Part shown: in pieces, positions 43,797 through 55,448 of the stretch
Numbering within the stretch: the stretch's first letter is position 1
How the letters are laid out: each line of letters opens with the position of its first letter
Assembly (NCBI GenBank): GCA_009760885.1
Contig: CM019697.1
Location: 31,208,762-31,272,761, forward strand
Direction of reading: 5' to 3'
Origin: Achatina immaculata
Lineage: Eukaryota; Mollusca; Gastropoda; Stylommatophora; Achatinidae
Length of the DNA: 64,000 nucleotides
The notes under the pieces: generated by a model
The model's database searches: none
What the model was told of the DNA's origin: nothing
What the model saw: only the letters and a program-made list of their open reading frames with translations
Translations under genes and position numbers: made by a program

Positions 43797-43950
43797 TTTG
43801 CATGTCCCTTGCGAAACTTTGCCTCCCTAACATCTTTTATGCAGGCCTCTCACTTGTGAGCAAGATGCCATGGTGCTGACGCATCCAGTTGCAGATTATC
43901 AACAAAGTCTTGCAGCTATCTTCGCCTTGGTCTTCCTCTCTTTTCTGTCT
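43797..43950 (-). mobile_element. RTE-like family A 3' fragment
   Basis: gtcatttgcatgtcccttgc to cttcgccttggtcttcctct; 3' end of family A without the GAAT tail. Confidence 0.8.
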
Positions 43951-44207
43951 TTCCATGTTGCTGTTTGGGTTTCTTGGTATATTTCCAGAAGGTAGTTTAG
44001 AACTGCTTTCCTTCCGGGCAGTGATTATACTAGTCAGTGATCGTAGACATTGTCCCTACATTGCAATCATCTGCCCACCATCATAGAATGGTGACCATAA
44101 CCAACATTATCTGTCGGCTGCTCTCCCATTCCATCCACCACCTGCTCCCATGGCTTCACGTCACCCTGATCGGAGGTGGAGGGGGGGGGCGGCTACATGG
44201 ATACTTC

Positions 44208-44285
44208 CCCTTGCACAAAGGTGTTCCGTAGACTAACAGAGGTAAGGAGGCGTCTTACTTCTCCTTTGATAGGAGATACCCCTAT
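44208..44285 (+). repeat. Hairpin-rich motif, copy 2
   Basis: ccttgcacaaagg, ccgtagactaacag, ggtaaggaggcgtcttac and cctttgatagg match the reverse complement of 27872-27958, with loop changes and a G-U substitution that keep the stems. It adjoins the 5' end of the family D remnant. Confidence 0.6.
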
Positions 44286-44289
44286 TCCG

Positions 44290-44930
44290 CTAACCCAGAC
44301 AAAATGAGAAACAAATCCAAAATTACACTGGACCATCAAGAGCTTGAAGACGTAAATAAATTCGAAGATCTAGGTTCAGTCATCACCAACAATGGCGACT
44401 GCGCAGTGGAAATCAAAAGAAGAATTGCAGTTCTATCACAGAAACTAACACAAATGAAGAACACGTGGCAAGGTACCATCAAGAAAACAAAGTTATGTTC
44501 ACTAAGAGCCTACATATTCCCAGTGGCAACATACGTGTGTGAAACACGGACACTTAAATCACTAGAAAAGAGAATACCAGCATTTGAAATGAAATCTTAC
44601 AGAAGATATTATGGATAGAATGAAAATCAAATTATTGATGAGATTAGGCTTCGCAGAAAACTGGCTCGTTAACACCATAAAAATTAGAAAGCTGAGATAC
44701 TCCGACCACATCAAGAGACACACTAGCCTGGAGAGGTTGATAGTAGAAGGCAAAGTGCTTGGCAAAAGAGAAAATGGATGACCTCGCCGCAGGTCGACTC
44801 AGGACATCACGGAAAGTCTGGATGTGTCACTGCAAAACGCCGGTCAGCTTCCGCAAGACCTTGTTGCATTCAGGGAGGTTGTGAGAGGGACAATGTTCTG
44901 GAAAAGACACGTCACATGAATGAAAGAATG
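44290..44930 (+). mobile_element. RTE-like family D remnant
   Basis: Encodes NKFEDLGSVITNNGDCAVEI, then PVATYVCETRTLK, FEMKSYRR and later, with lesions, the charged C-terminal domain up to RHMNERM. The protein differs from family A in most positions. Confidence 0.75.
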
Positions 44931-44944
44931 GCACCAGTGTGAGA

Positions 44945-45375
44945 TATTCTTTTGCCTGCTGTAATACTTTGTCATTTGGCTTTCTAGGTGTCCATAATAT
45001 GTGAAGCATCCTTCTTAAGAACCACACTTCAGTATCCTTTATTCTTTGTTCTAATTGTTTATTCATAGTCCATGATAAACTTGCATAAACTAGAAAAATA
45101 TAGCATCTTAGAATTCTCTTTCGTATTGGCAATGGCAATTTTATTAAAAATTTACGTTTTAATATGTTCTTCATTTTTCCAAAAGCTGCCTTTGCCATTG
45201 CTATCCTGGTTGTGATTTCTTCAGTGCACCTGCCATCAGATGTTATGACTGTACCTAAATATTTGTATCTAATGATCTGTCTTAATATCTTCCCTTGCAC
45301 TATAAATCTGCATTCTGGTAATTTCTTTTTCTTGGATATCACCATTATTTCTGTTTCATTGGTGTTAGTATGTGT
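44945..45375 (-). mobile_element. RTE-like family E remnant
   Basis: The minus strand encodes YKYLGTVITSDGRCTEEITT, AMAKAAFGKMKNILKRK, SLSWTMNKQLEQRIKDTE and VWFLRRMLHILWTPRKPN with an open frame of about 140 codons. Confidence 0.78.
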
Positions 45376-45392
45376 CCATACAAAATTCAAAT

Positions 45393-45485
45393 GCTGTCAA
45401 TCAGTCGTACAAAATTCAAATACTGTAAATCATTCATACAAAACTCAAATGTTGTAAATCATTCATATACAGCTCAAATGCTGCC
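45393..45485. repeat. 36-bp minisatellite, about 3 copies
   Basis: Unit caaattcaaatactgtaaat cattcataca. Confidence 0.8.
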
Positions 45486-45499
45486 AGTCTTGTCCGCCA

Positions 45500-45662
45500 G
45501 TTGGTGTTGTTTCACAGGATTATAATCTCTTCAGTGTTTCTCATCTACGAACCCACGGAGTGGACAACTGGCAGGAGAAGACCTATAACAGAGAGGCATG
45601 GAGATAAGTCCTTTCTGCAGAATAAGCCGCAATGGTTCGGAAAGCCGAATGAATGAATGAAT
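45500..45662 (+). mobile_element. RTE-like 3' end with GAAT tail
   Basis: Codes for a YNREAW(R) block and a VRKAE-type C-terminus, then gaatgaatgaatga. The protein is unlike family A although the tail is the same. Confidence 0.5.
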
Positions 45663-45664
45663 TT

Positions 45665-46590
45665 CTTACGTTTCGAGAACGTGTTAGTCATTTATATCTT
45701 CCCACAATCGTCTGATACTTTTCTCTTTCATTCAGAGAAAGATGGAAGTAATTACTTCGTCCTAAACTTTGTGTTCCAACTGACATGTCACCCAAGTCAC
45801 ATTGATGACGCTTCAAATGATGAATTTGGCCACACTTTGAATCTGTCATGTCAAAGTAATAGGCAGCTAAAGACAGCAAGACAATAACTTTTCTCATAGT
45901 AAATGAATATGATAAAAACACCCAAGTAGGTTTGGAAAGTGATCTCCACAAACTCATGGAATTCAGACATTGGATGAGATAGTTATTTTAACAGTGAAAA
46001 CTTTTGTATGCACATATAACACTACAGTTATTCTAATGCAAGCTATCTACATAGACAATGCAACCTTTTTTTTTTTTTTAGCTGTTGACGTGTCAGGGGA
46101 TGCTAAAATCTGGAGCGCTATTGGCAGAACAAAGTATACGGATTCTGGGAGGAGTTTTGTAAGCTAGAACCCCTCCTTTTTCCAGCTCGCTGTTGATGAC
46201 CAATTCTGTTTTCATCCACTATGCATCTCACCCAGTGTTAAAGCAAAAGAAGCCTTCTGACACCCGGGGCAATGCACTGGCTAGACTCCCCCAGCCCCTT
46301 CCTAACTGGCTCTGGTGAAGTGAGCTATTCTCTCAAATTCTTGCATAATCCCCAAGTTTCAGGACCAGTTCTTCAAACCAGCTCTGGAGATAGAGATCTG
46401 CGTGGACTAGCTTACTCCTGGAGTGTACATTCTGCTGTACCCATCCTGTTAGAACCCTGTAAAACGGTCAAATACAGAAAAAATATGATTTGATACAGTC
46501 TTTATATAGTTTTGATACAGTCTCCTCAAGAGTGAGGAAAATAGTTGTATCACATATATGTCATTTCTGTTGGTGCATAGTTTCTGTGGT
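45665..46590. other. No gene recognised
   Basis: Non-coding on both strands as far as I can tell. A T run lies at 46068-46079. It is the 3' flank of the PERCC1-like gene. Confidence 0.5.
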
Positions 46591-46592
46591 CT

Positions 46593-47642
46593 CTAACTTT
46601 TCGTTGTGAAACTGTCGTTCACGGCCTCGACTCCTCCCTGCCAGCTCTCCATAAGATCACTAAAATCTGGAAGTTTCGATGACTTGGGCGTGCTTTGTTG
46701 TGAAATATCTGGTCTGTGTGAATAATTATGATTCATTCCACGTTCTTCTTCTGACGGCTGAAGCCAAAAACTGTCTGGGAAATTCCGTTCATGCATAGGA
46801 ACAATTCGGGACCTCTGGCTGTTACAGTTAGATTTTTCTAACCTTAAAAGTGGGTTATGATAATGAAGTTTTGTATTCTTGTGTAGGAAATTCTGAAGAC
46901 CATACTCGAAGAGTTCAGTAAATGGGCCGATGCCGACTGAAGCATCTCTCTTGCCACTGAATTGATACTTCTTGTCAGTGTCTTGCATAGAAGACAACGA
47001 AGACGAGGAGGACGATGACAAAGAGGATAACGTGTTTTTCTTTGTTTTTCTGACAGGTTCGTCGTCACCCCGGGCGATCCTGACCAGGTCTGCGTAGTAA
47101 AGTTCTCTGCCAGACTTTGTGTTCATCCACTTGTCCTTGTACACGTCACAGGAATCGTCGTGGTTCGTAGTTCGCCCGAAGAACTTCTTAATATCGGCAC
47201 TTACCACACTGGCAAACTCCAGCAGCTGTGACGTCACGTCCGGTTTCTGGTGAAAGTTCTGGAGGTACTGCTCGTAGACCAGGCGCAGATTCTTCTCTTC
47301 TTCGTCAAGGTCACTAATCTGATCCTCATCGATGTCCTCAAACTCTTCTTCACTGCTGGCATGAGATGCTGGAAATCTTGTAGAAATGCACGGCTGATTC
47401 CAAATAAAATGGTTTTCGGGTGTAACTGTGGTCGTTTGTTGATTATGTTGCTGAAGTTGTTGTTGTTGTTGTTGATAGTTTTGAGGATGCTGTTGCTGCA
47501 GCATTGGCGGATGATGTTGATGATGATTGAAGCGATGTTGTCCATGCTGAAATGTAGGGTTAACTGGACTGGGCACAATGTTCTGAATTTGTGAGGTTGA
47601 CGTCACCAAAACCTGAGTAGCTCTTGTGCAACTATCGTGCAT
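46593..47642 (-). CDS. PERCC1: PERCC1-like protein, 349 residues, single ORF
   Basis: The frame runs from ATG at 47642 to TAG at 46593-46595 without introns; an in-frame stop lies about 12 codons upstream, so this is the first ATG. Residues 36-70 are His/Gln-rich and 97-117 acidic (SSEEEFEDIDEDQISDLDEE). Conserved blocks follow: LLEFASVVSADIKKFFGR (140-157), CDVYKDKW (165-172), SGRELYYADLVRIARG (177-192), GPFTELFEYGLQNF (239-252), RIVPMHERNFPDSFW (279-293) and PDFSDLMESW (325-334). Order and content match the vertebrate PERCC1 (proline- and glutamate-rich with coiled coil 1) as I recall it. In vertebrates that gene is needed for enteroendocrine cells, and its loss causes congenital diarrhoea. 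Ser-runs (205-218) replace the proline-rich parts. The molecular function is unknown. Confidence 0.72.
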   Translation of the reverse strand: MHDSCTRATQVLVTSTSQIQNIVPSPVNPTFQHGQHRFNHHQHHPPMLQQQHPQNYQQQQQQLQQHNQQTTTVTPENHFIWNQPCISTRFPASHASSEEEFEDIDEDQISDLDEEEKNLRLVYEQYLQNFHQKPDVTSQLLEFASVVSADIKKFFGRTTNHDDSCDVYKDKWMNTKSGRELYYADLVRIARGDDEPVRKTKKNTLSSLSSSSSSSLSSMQDTDKKYQFSGKRDASVGIGPFTELFEYGLQNFLHKNTKLHYHNPLLRLEKSNCNSQRSRIVPMHERNFPDSFWLQPSEEERGMNHNYSHRPDISQQSTPKSSKLPDFSDLMESWQGGVEAVNDSFTTKS

Positions 47643-47649
47643 GATAAGA

Positions 47650-48700
47650 TGTACAGTTACTGTCTTTTACCTGAGGCAAGCTGAACAGTGCTTTGTTAAC
47701 ACTGGTTGGGAAGAAAATAACATGAGAACAGTTTTTCTGCTTTCACTGCACAGCAATCATCCCAGGACGAACTAATCGATTATGTTTCATGTTCTATCAC
47801 AGACAGAGTGTAGAAAGTGCCTTTTGGGACAAACAACGCAAAATTTTCAGCAGGTGGCGATGATGATATTTCTGATGTTTTTTTTTTCTTCTGGTCAAGT
47901 GTTTGTCTGTGCCTGCTAAAGACTGGTTCGTCGTTGTAACCTGCAACAGACAGACAACAAAATTAGGAGCAGGAAAGTCGTATGCAAACGTGAGAATACC
48001 AAAGTTAAAATGAGTTAGAATAAAATGGAAGCGGTAAGACCTTTTCATCCTTATTCAAGATAATATAAAAAATCTATGAAGGTCGTACATAATCACTGTG
48101 TGAGACAATGAGATTAATATTTAATAAGTGGATAGACATGCTAAGAAATGTTTAGAACAAAATATTTTCAAAATTATTCCATATAGATCACGCCATGAAT
48201 CTTCAGCGTATTATCTTAGGCCTCAGGCGCGGTGGATGATGCATTCTCTGGCTCCATCAGAACCTGCTCAAAGTGTCAATCATTTATCTGTGCCCCGAGC
48301 TACATTTAATGGCGTAGCAAATGGGCGGGAAACTCGCCAATATCTTCATCCAGTTCTGAACCACTATAAATCAATAATTTAACTCATTAAAAAAAACTTC
48401 ATATCTTAGCAATTTTAAACGATACTTTCATTGATAAATTTTGCGAGAAGAAAGAAAGAAGGAAAGGAATATGATTTTAAATGAGGTACAGAGAGCAGAA
48501 AGGGGAAATAACCTCTCCACACATCCGCTGGAGCCGTATGAAAGGGAGTTCTTTCGTCTTTGTTCGGAGACGTATCAACGGTAAGGAAAATTTTTTCTTT
48601 CTTTCTTTCTTGTCTAGCTATTCTCATGATACATTCATGCATTGTTCGGAACCAGGCAAGTAATAATAAATAATACAATTATTTAGCAGCAGCACATCTT
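47650..48700. other. Upstream of the PERCC1-like gene, no coding seen
   Basis: May hold the promoter and a 5' non-coding exon of the minus-strand gene (a possible donor cag|gtaaaag occurs near 47675, read on minus). Nothing can be fixed from the sequence. Confidence 0.35.
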
Positions 48701-48701
48701 G

Positions 48702-48893
48702 GCAGGTTTCAGCATGTCAGTGAGTATAAAACAGCCAGTCATCAGAGTACACTGTCAATGAATTTTCCAGATGTCAGGGTATAAAACAGTCAGTTATCAT
48801 TGTACAAACACTGTCAGTGAACTTCCCACATGTCAGGGTATAAGTCAGTCGTCATTGTACAAACATTGTCAGTGAATTTTTCGCTTGTAAAAC
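48702..48893. repeat. About 64-bp minisatellite, 3 copies
   Basis: Unit contains atgtcagggtataaaacagt cagt, attgtacaaacactgtcagt and gaattttcc. Confidence 0.85.
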
Positions 48894-49130
48894 GTCCGTG
48901 AATCTTTTCAAGTTTTTGCTGCAATGCAGCAATTCTTCTCAGACATTTCATTTTGGCAGACATTTTCTTTCATATGCATAAATGCTTTTAAAAAAAAAAG
49001 AACTTAAAGGTTGACATTTGACAGTTCCATTCAGGTTCGACGTGAAGTCTGATATGATGACTTTATCTCTTGATCTATCAACCCCCCCCCCCCCCCAAAC
49101 CTTTACGGCACGGTTTTGATTGCCATGTAT

Positions 49131-49132
<2 letters not shown>

Positions 49133-49176
<44 letters not shown>
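49133..49176. repeat. GA dinucleotide repeat
   Basis: About 20 GA units. A poly-C run lies just upstream at 49083-49096. Confidence 0.95.
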
Positions 49177-49179
<3 letters not shown>

Positions 49180-49181
<2 letters not shown>

Positions 49182-49930
49182 AGAGGAGGGTGGGCGGGCG
49201 GGTTCAATATATACCGGCAGCAGTGCCAGGCGTACTTTTTCAGTTCCTTATTCAAGCACGTTGAAGTGTGGCTGCCAGTCCGCCATACTTTCATATATCA
49301 CTTAGAGTGTCCTTGTCACTTGCCAGTTTGAAGTGTTTTGGGTTCATGTTTGCCTAAGACCTGCCTTCTACGTTGACATGATATGATAACACAGCTTAAC
49401 AAAAGACATTTTGTTTTCTTGGTGCCTTGTATTTTAGGTCTGTTCCTGGGATTATTTGAGGCGATGATTCAGAAAATTGCATTGGATAGATCGCATCAGT
49501 TCTAGTTTGCTGGATATGGTTGAATTTATAACATTTTAGACTCTTTTTAACACATCTCTTTTGCAGAATTGGATGCCATAGCAAGCTGTCTTTTTTGAAT
49601 GGGAAATATATGTATTTAATTTACCCACATTTTTTGTGTGTACAATGACTTTTGTTTCATAACTATTCGTCTACTTCCTTTCCCATAATGCAAACTAGCA
49701 TAAAAATGTATAGCTCAAATGACAAAATCGCTTTTGTTCTGTTTTATTACATAATTATGTGGAAAAATTAAGATGATTTCGAATCATGGTTTTCGTAGAC
49801 TACATAAATTTGTATTTCAAAGGTTTCTCAACCTGATCTGTTTAAAACATTTGCGCTGTATAACAGTTATGATCGTATAGGAGCCGTGTGTATATTCTCA
49901 CTCATATCACTCCATTTTTGCAAATCGAAC
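49180..49930. other. No gene recognised
   Basis: AT-rich spacer before the pseudogene, no coding support. Confidence 0.5.
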
Positions 49931-49942
49931 ACCGTAGAGGTT

Positions 49943-51919
49943 ATGGCTACTTCAAGAAGGAGCTGCTTGAATCATCCCCAAGTATTTTGCTATGTAAGTG
50001 GGGAGTACACACTGAAAGCAAGGAGGAAATCTATTTCAGAGTTTGTAAAAAAAGACACGTGTAGGTTACTTTGGTGTCAAGCTTGGAGATCAAGATAAGC
50101 CACGGGGTCCTCATATTGTATGCAAAACTTGTACGGAACATTTGCGCCAGTGGACAAATTGAAAGAGAAGCCGCCTGATATTTGGAGTACCAATGATGTG
50201 GAGGGAAACGAAAGGCCCACTTCGTTGACTGCTATTTTGTATTGTTAATATCATAGGCATCAATCGAAATAATCGTGACGAGTGGTCTTACCCTGATCTG
50301 GCTTTAGTCAGGAGACCTACTCGACCTTTCCATGAACTACCACAGCTCTCAGAGGGCGAGTCTTGCATGTCTGATATCTGACAAGGTAAAGAAAGTGGGG
50401 GCAGTGACAGTGAATTCTGAACAACTTCACATAGTGATCGTTTTAATCACATAGTGAATTGAGTGATCTGATCAACGATTTTGTTCTTTCTAAAGAGTCT
50501 TCTGAATTGCTTGCCCCCAAATTAAAGGAAAAGAATATACTTCAGCCTGGAACGAAAATGACATTTTATCGAAGGAGAGAAAGGAGTTGCTGCCATTCTT
50601 TACCTAAAACAACAGCTGTATTCTGCAGTGACATCGGAAACCTTGTGAAGAAAATTGGTCTTTCAGAATATAACCCAAGTGAATGGTGTCTTTTTATCAA
50701 CAGTTCAAAACGTAGTTTGACATGTGATTTTTTAAATAACGGCAACAAATATGGTTCTATTTCAGTCGGTCATTCCACCATGATGAAAGAAGAGTACTCT
50801 TTAGTATTGGAAAAGATAAATTACCAAGAACATAAACATAAATGGGTGATTTGTGTAGACTTTAAGATGGTTAATTTTCTTCTTGGACAACAAAGTGGCT
50901 ACACAAAGTATCCTTGCTTTTTGTGCCTTTGGGATAGTAGAGCCAAACATGAACATTGGGCAAATTCCCGAGAGAATATATGGTGGTTGGAGGATAAAAT
51001 ATAATCAATGAACTTTTGGTACCACGAGATAGAATCATACTGCCACTATATGCAGGAAACTCTCTACCGTAGAGAGCGGAACAACAACATAACTCCTTCA
51101 GATCATCAGAGGAAGTACCCCCCCCCCCAGACAAGTGTTTCGGCCCTATCACTGACACTCTAAGGGGGGGGGGTGGGCCCCTCTGGATCATGACTCCCAG
51201 AGGTCTTATGAGTTGCTGCTTTTTTTTCCCCGGTCCCGGGATTGAACCCATGATCTTCCAGTTGCCACTGCACTTTTACAGTGCGTCTTTAGCGATTTAG
51301 CTACGGAGGACTGGCATTGGTTATGGCAAATGAAATTACTTATGTTCCCAGTGCTTGTTTCGCATACTCCATAGCCAGCATGAGGCCTTTTCTGCTGTTT
51401 CTGAAAGGCTTCTCAATGCCCTTGCTCTTGCTTGTCCCTTTATGCCACTATTATATAAAGCTAGGTCTGATGAAACAATTTGTAAAGGCTTTGAATAAAG
51501 ACGGCTCGAGCACTGAATACATAGTGCATAAGTTACTTGGACTTACCATGGAAAAACTGAAAGCATGAATTTTTGATGGTCCACAGATCAGACAACTTAT
51601 AAATGACCCACATTTCATAGCATCAATGAATGAAATCGAATCATGTGCCTGGTCTTCATTTGTTCTTGTTATGAAAGTTTTCTTGGCAACAAGAAGGCAG
51701 TATCACACACAATTAGCAGACTATATCCTCTTTCATTTCAGCAAGCTTGGCAATAACATGAGTGTTAAAATCTATTATCTATACAGCCACTTAGAACGCT
51801 TTCCTGAGAACCTTGGTGAACTAAGCGAAGAACAAGGTGAAAGATTTCACCAAGATATAAAAACAATGGAAGTCAGATACCAGGGAAGATGGGATGCACA
51901 CATGACGTTTGAATCATAA
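49943..51919 (+). pseudogene. Broken copy of a multicopy invertebrate protein family (function unknown)
   Basis: Starts MATSRRSCLNHPQVFCYVSGEYTLK and ends LYSHLERFPENLGELSEEQG, then FHQDIKTMEVRYQGRWDAHM. Between are HIVCKTCTEHLRQW (zinc-binding-like cysteines), FINSSKRSLTCDFLNNGNKYG, KWVICVDFKMVNFLLGQQSG and YPCFLCLWDSRAKHEHW. Several stops and frameshifts occur (near 50077, 50160, 50222, 50380, 51003, 51566), and a 393-bp SINE-like insertion splits it at 51050. I recall near-identical blocks in many predicted but uncharacterised arthropod and other invertebrate proteins that occur in many copies per genome, so it may derive from a mobile element. No function is known to me. Confidence 0.8.
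51050..51442 (-). mobile_element. SINE-like insertion in the pseudogene
   Basis: Flanked by TGCCACTAT at 51041-51049 and 51443-51451. On the minus strand a Pol III-like head (tagctaaatcgctaaagacg, B box gggttcaatccc) lies near 51315-51235, followed by G-rich and palindromic sequence. Removing it rejoins the pseudogene frame. Confidence 0.7.
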
Positions 51920-51924
51920 ACTTA

Positions 51925-52655
51925 TGCTTGTGGTATGAAATAAGTAGATTTTCATATAGTACACTTTTCTTCCAATTTTTAATATGCTTCCTTCACGCTT
52001 AAAAGATATTAATTTAAACACTACCATGATTTGTTATGGGCGAGTGAAGAGTGGTATATGGCATATGTTCTGTATCTAAAAAACTAGAGCTGATAGGAGA
52101 AAACCTGTGCCATTTTTTGGAATCAGCAGGTCAGATATACACAGAAACAGGTCTAACATTTGAGGCACCAAAATGTGTGTTGGCTTTCTGATAAATCTAA
52201 AATTTGAATAATGCCGTCAGAATGATTTGCTTTTTTTTTCTTTTTGAACACTTTATTTCATGACTGGGATGAAATGAGCGGAATATTTAATTATTTCAGG
52301 CAAACTATTCGTGTCTTACAAACATTTTAGAAAGAAGAGACGGGACTCTGACAGCTCTCAAGTTAAGCTCAGTTCACCAAGAAAAGGGGGCGGTAGATGC
52401 AGGGATTTTTCCCAGTTTGTGATGCTGTGGACTCTCGTCGTCTCCTTAGTTATTGTATTAAGTAAAAAGCAAACATATCTCTCTTAGATTTAAAAACAAA
52501 TTAGTTGCATGTAAATACAACTGCTTCTGCTTTTAAAGTAAGCACAAACAGAAGATCACAATACTGAGGAAGAGCAGTACATACTTCTGTACTATAAATC
52601 CCAAACTAGTTTATTGATCAATTCTGTTTTCATTAGATAAAACTTTACAAAAACT
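51925..52655. other. No feature recognised
   Basis: Non-coding spacer between the pseudogene and an RTE remnant. Confidence 0.5.
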
Positions 52656-52659
52656 TAAC

Positions 52660-52925
52660 TTTATTTTATCCTTCCTCTTGTACGGTGAAGTGTTGATGGA
52701 AGATGCAGCAGGCGCTTTTCGGCCACAAGAGTGGGCTCGCTGCTGTTCATGCTGTAATTCGTGCGTATTTCTATAACTCCATCTGTCCGTCTTTTCGCGG
52801 TCTTCCTCTTGATCTGTGTCCTGTAGTTCTTTAGTCTAAGGCCGTCACATCTGACTGCATTTTCATTAAGTGACCAAACCATTTAATGCTGTGTTTCTTT
52901 CTACGTTGTAGGCATGGTCCTGCCA
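52660..52925 (-). mobile_element. RTE-like family H fragment
   Basis: Minus-strand frames give IKWFGHLMKMQSD, then HRSRGRPRKDG equivalents: the conserved GH(L/V)-M and RGRPR motifs of RTE C-termini, frameshifted. Confidence 0.55.
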
Positions 52926-53339
52926 CTTGTCTAAGGCCGTCACTTCTTATCTAATTTCTTATAGTGGGGCTTGCTGCTTTATAAAATCAACATGGCAAAA
53001 AAATGCAAAGCAATGAGAATAAAGATAATTACAAAAATTATTCGATAGATTATTATAGATGTTAAACTTTGAATTGGATAACACACCTTTCCAGGGTAGA
53101 TAAAGGTATCAGAAGCGAAAACGTAAAGAAAACGATAAAGGAATGTTTAAAACAATAGGTCAGAAGTGTTAAACACACAAGACTGGCACTATAATATAAG
53201 GTTGAATGAGCGATGGATTTGTATTCTATGAAATAAAAAGACAGCTTGTTTTTGGTTACAGTGGACGTATGTAGCAAATAAAGAAGGTAGTTGTCTTTAT
53301 AAGAAATTCGATAATTCGAATATATCAAAACACAGTAAA

Positions 53340-53480
53340 ACTGACGCAATTAACGTGTACCTTATTAATAGTTAACAGAAGTCCAAAGTCTGGAAGAAGC
53401 CTTTGGGGTAGTAGACAAAGTAACGTGTACCATATTAATAGTTAACAGAAGTCCAAAGTCTGGAAGAAACCTTTAGTAGA
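53340..53480. repeat. About 70-bp direct duplicate
   Basis: taatagttaacagaagtcca aagtctggaagaa occurs twice, with cctttag and tagacaaagta around it. Confidence 0.85.
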
Positions 53481-53619
53481 CAAAGTACACTGTTTCCCAG
53501 TGGATATTTCAGTGTTTCTGATACTGCAAGTCCTTTTTCTTTTGTTGCAGTTGTAAGAAATGCAAACGTGAAGTACTTGCAAGGTGATACTGTTCTGAAG
53601 GTCTTGTAGCACAAGCATC

Positions 53620-54765
53620 AAATTAGATGTAGGGTGTGCTGACATCATTCTCAACATCATGTATCACAGGAATCACATTATATAAAGGGTATGCTGATAT
53701 TATTCTCAATATCATGTATCACAGGAATCATATTATATAAAGGGTGTGCTGATATCATGATCAATGTCGTGTATCACAGGAATCACATTTTACTCGTATA
53801 AAAGGTGTGCTAATATCATTCTCAATATCTTGTATTAAAGGAATAGGTGCGAAGAAGCACTGCTCAAGCTGAATAAGACAGGTGGGTCAGCGACCCATAG
53901 GTTGACTGAAGGCGTCAGAGTTGGCGAACCACAGCCAGTCAAGACTCTATTCTATGCCTCAGTGGTGCACCTGGAAACGAGCAGCAGTCTGGCCAAGTGA
54001 TTAGGGATTTAGTGGAAAGGCGAGCCCAGTCCTAAAATATGTCGAGCCGAAGTCGAATGTGTCGAGTCGAAGTCGAATGTGTCGAGCCAAAGTCGGATGA
54101 TTTGGGCCAATAGGATGTTAAGCGCAAAATGCGGCAACCACCGTCCTTCTGTGGGCTATCGAAGAAGAAAAGAAGCTTTATAGGAATCACATTATATAAA
54201 GGATGTGTTGATTGCTCTCTCAGTATCTTGTAGCACAGGAGTCACATTAGACAAAGGATGTGCTGCTATCACTCTCAATATCTCGTACTACTGGAGTCAC
54301 ATTATATAAAAAATTGTGCTGTTATCACTTTCAATATCTCGTATCACTGGAGTCACATTATATAAAAATTGTGCTGCTATCACTCTCAATATCTTGTACC
54401 ACTGGAGTCACATTATATAAAAATTGTGCTGCTATCACTCTCAATATCTTGTAAAACAGGAGCCACATTATATACAAATTGTGCTGCTATCACTTTCAAT
54501 ATCTTGTAAAACAGGAGCCACATTATATACAAATTGTGCTGCTATCACTCTCAATATCTTGTAAAACAGGAGCCACATTATATAAAAATTGTGTGCTATC
54601 ACTTTCAATATCTTGTAAAACAGGAGCCACATTATATAAAAATTGTGTGCTATCACTTTCAATATCTTGTAAAACAGGAGTCACATTAGATAAAAATTGT
54701 GCTGCTATCACTCTCAATATCTTGTAAAACAAGACTCACATTAGATAAGGCGCATTCTACAGTGG
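53620..54765. repeat. About 56-bp satellite, roughly 15 copies, split by an insertion
   Basis: Unit aggagtcacattatataaaa attgtgctgctatcactctc aatatcttgta. Four copies lie before and about eleven after the element at 53846-54178. The right block is more uniform than the left. Confidence 0.92.
53846..54178 (+). mobile_element. GAAGAA-tailed SINE-like element in satellite
   Basis: Shares gtcagcgacccata, gagttggcgaac and gccagtcaagactct with 57620-57865 and, more distantly, 62085-62215. Ends tatcgaagaagaaaagaag. It contains a threefold tgtcgag(c/t)cgaagtcgaa repeat. Confidence 0.6.
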
Positions 54766-55017
54766 CTATTTCTTTAATCCCCAGATAAAAGAATCAAACT
54801 TGTGAGGAAATTCCACCAACACTAGGACAACGTGGAGATGTCCGTATATCTCCAATATCTCTCTAAATAGTTTCCCTCTAAATAAGGATCTTCAGTTTTA
54901 CTGTTTGACCATGGAACCACCCCCTTCCACCCCCACCCCCCTAATTATCGTCACAAGGAGCTGGAAAACGTATCTTGAGTAACGTCGGAGGTTTCCTCCG
55001 TTTTAGAGGGAGTTATT

Positions 55018-55289
<272 letters not shown>

Positions 55290-55380
55290 AAGTACTGCTT
55301 ATAGAAATAATAAGTTTGGAGCCATAACTAACCACTAACTACTGCATTCATAATTTTGGTTTTAGTAATGCCATATGTTT

Positions 55381-55448
55381 GTGGAAAACCCTTGCGGAAG
55401 CCCCATGTGCCCTGGGCACTTAAGGTTCAGAGAGAGAGAGAGAGAGAT
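55381..55448 (+). mobile_element. RTE-like family B 3' tip with GA tail
   Basis: tgtggaaaacccttgcggaa through cctgggcacttaaggttcag and about 11 GA units. Only about 50 bp of the element is present, an extreme 5' truncation. Confidence 0.9.
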
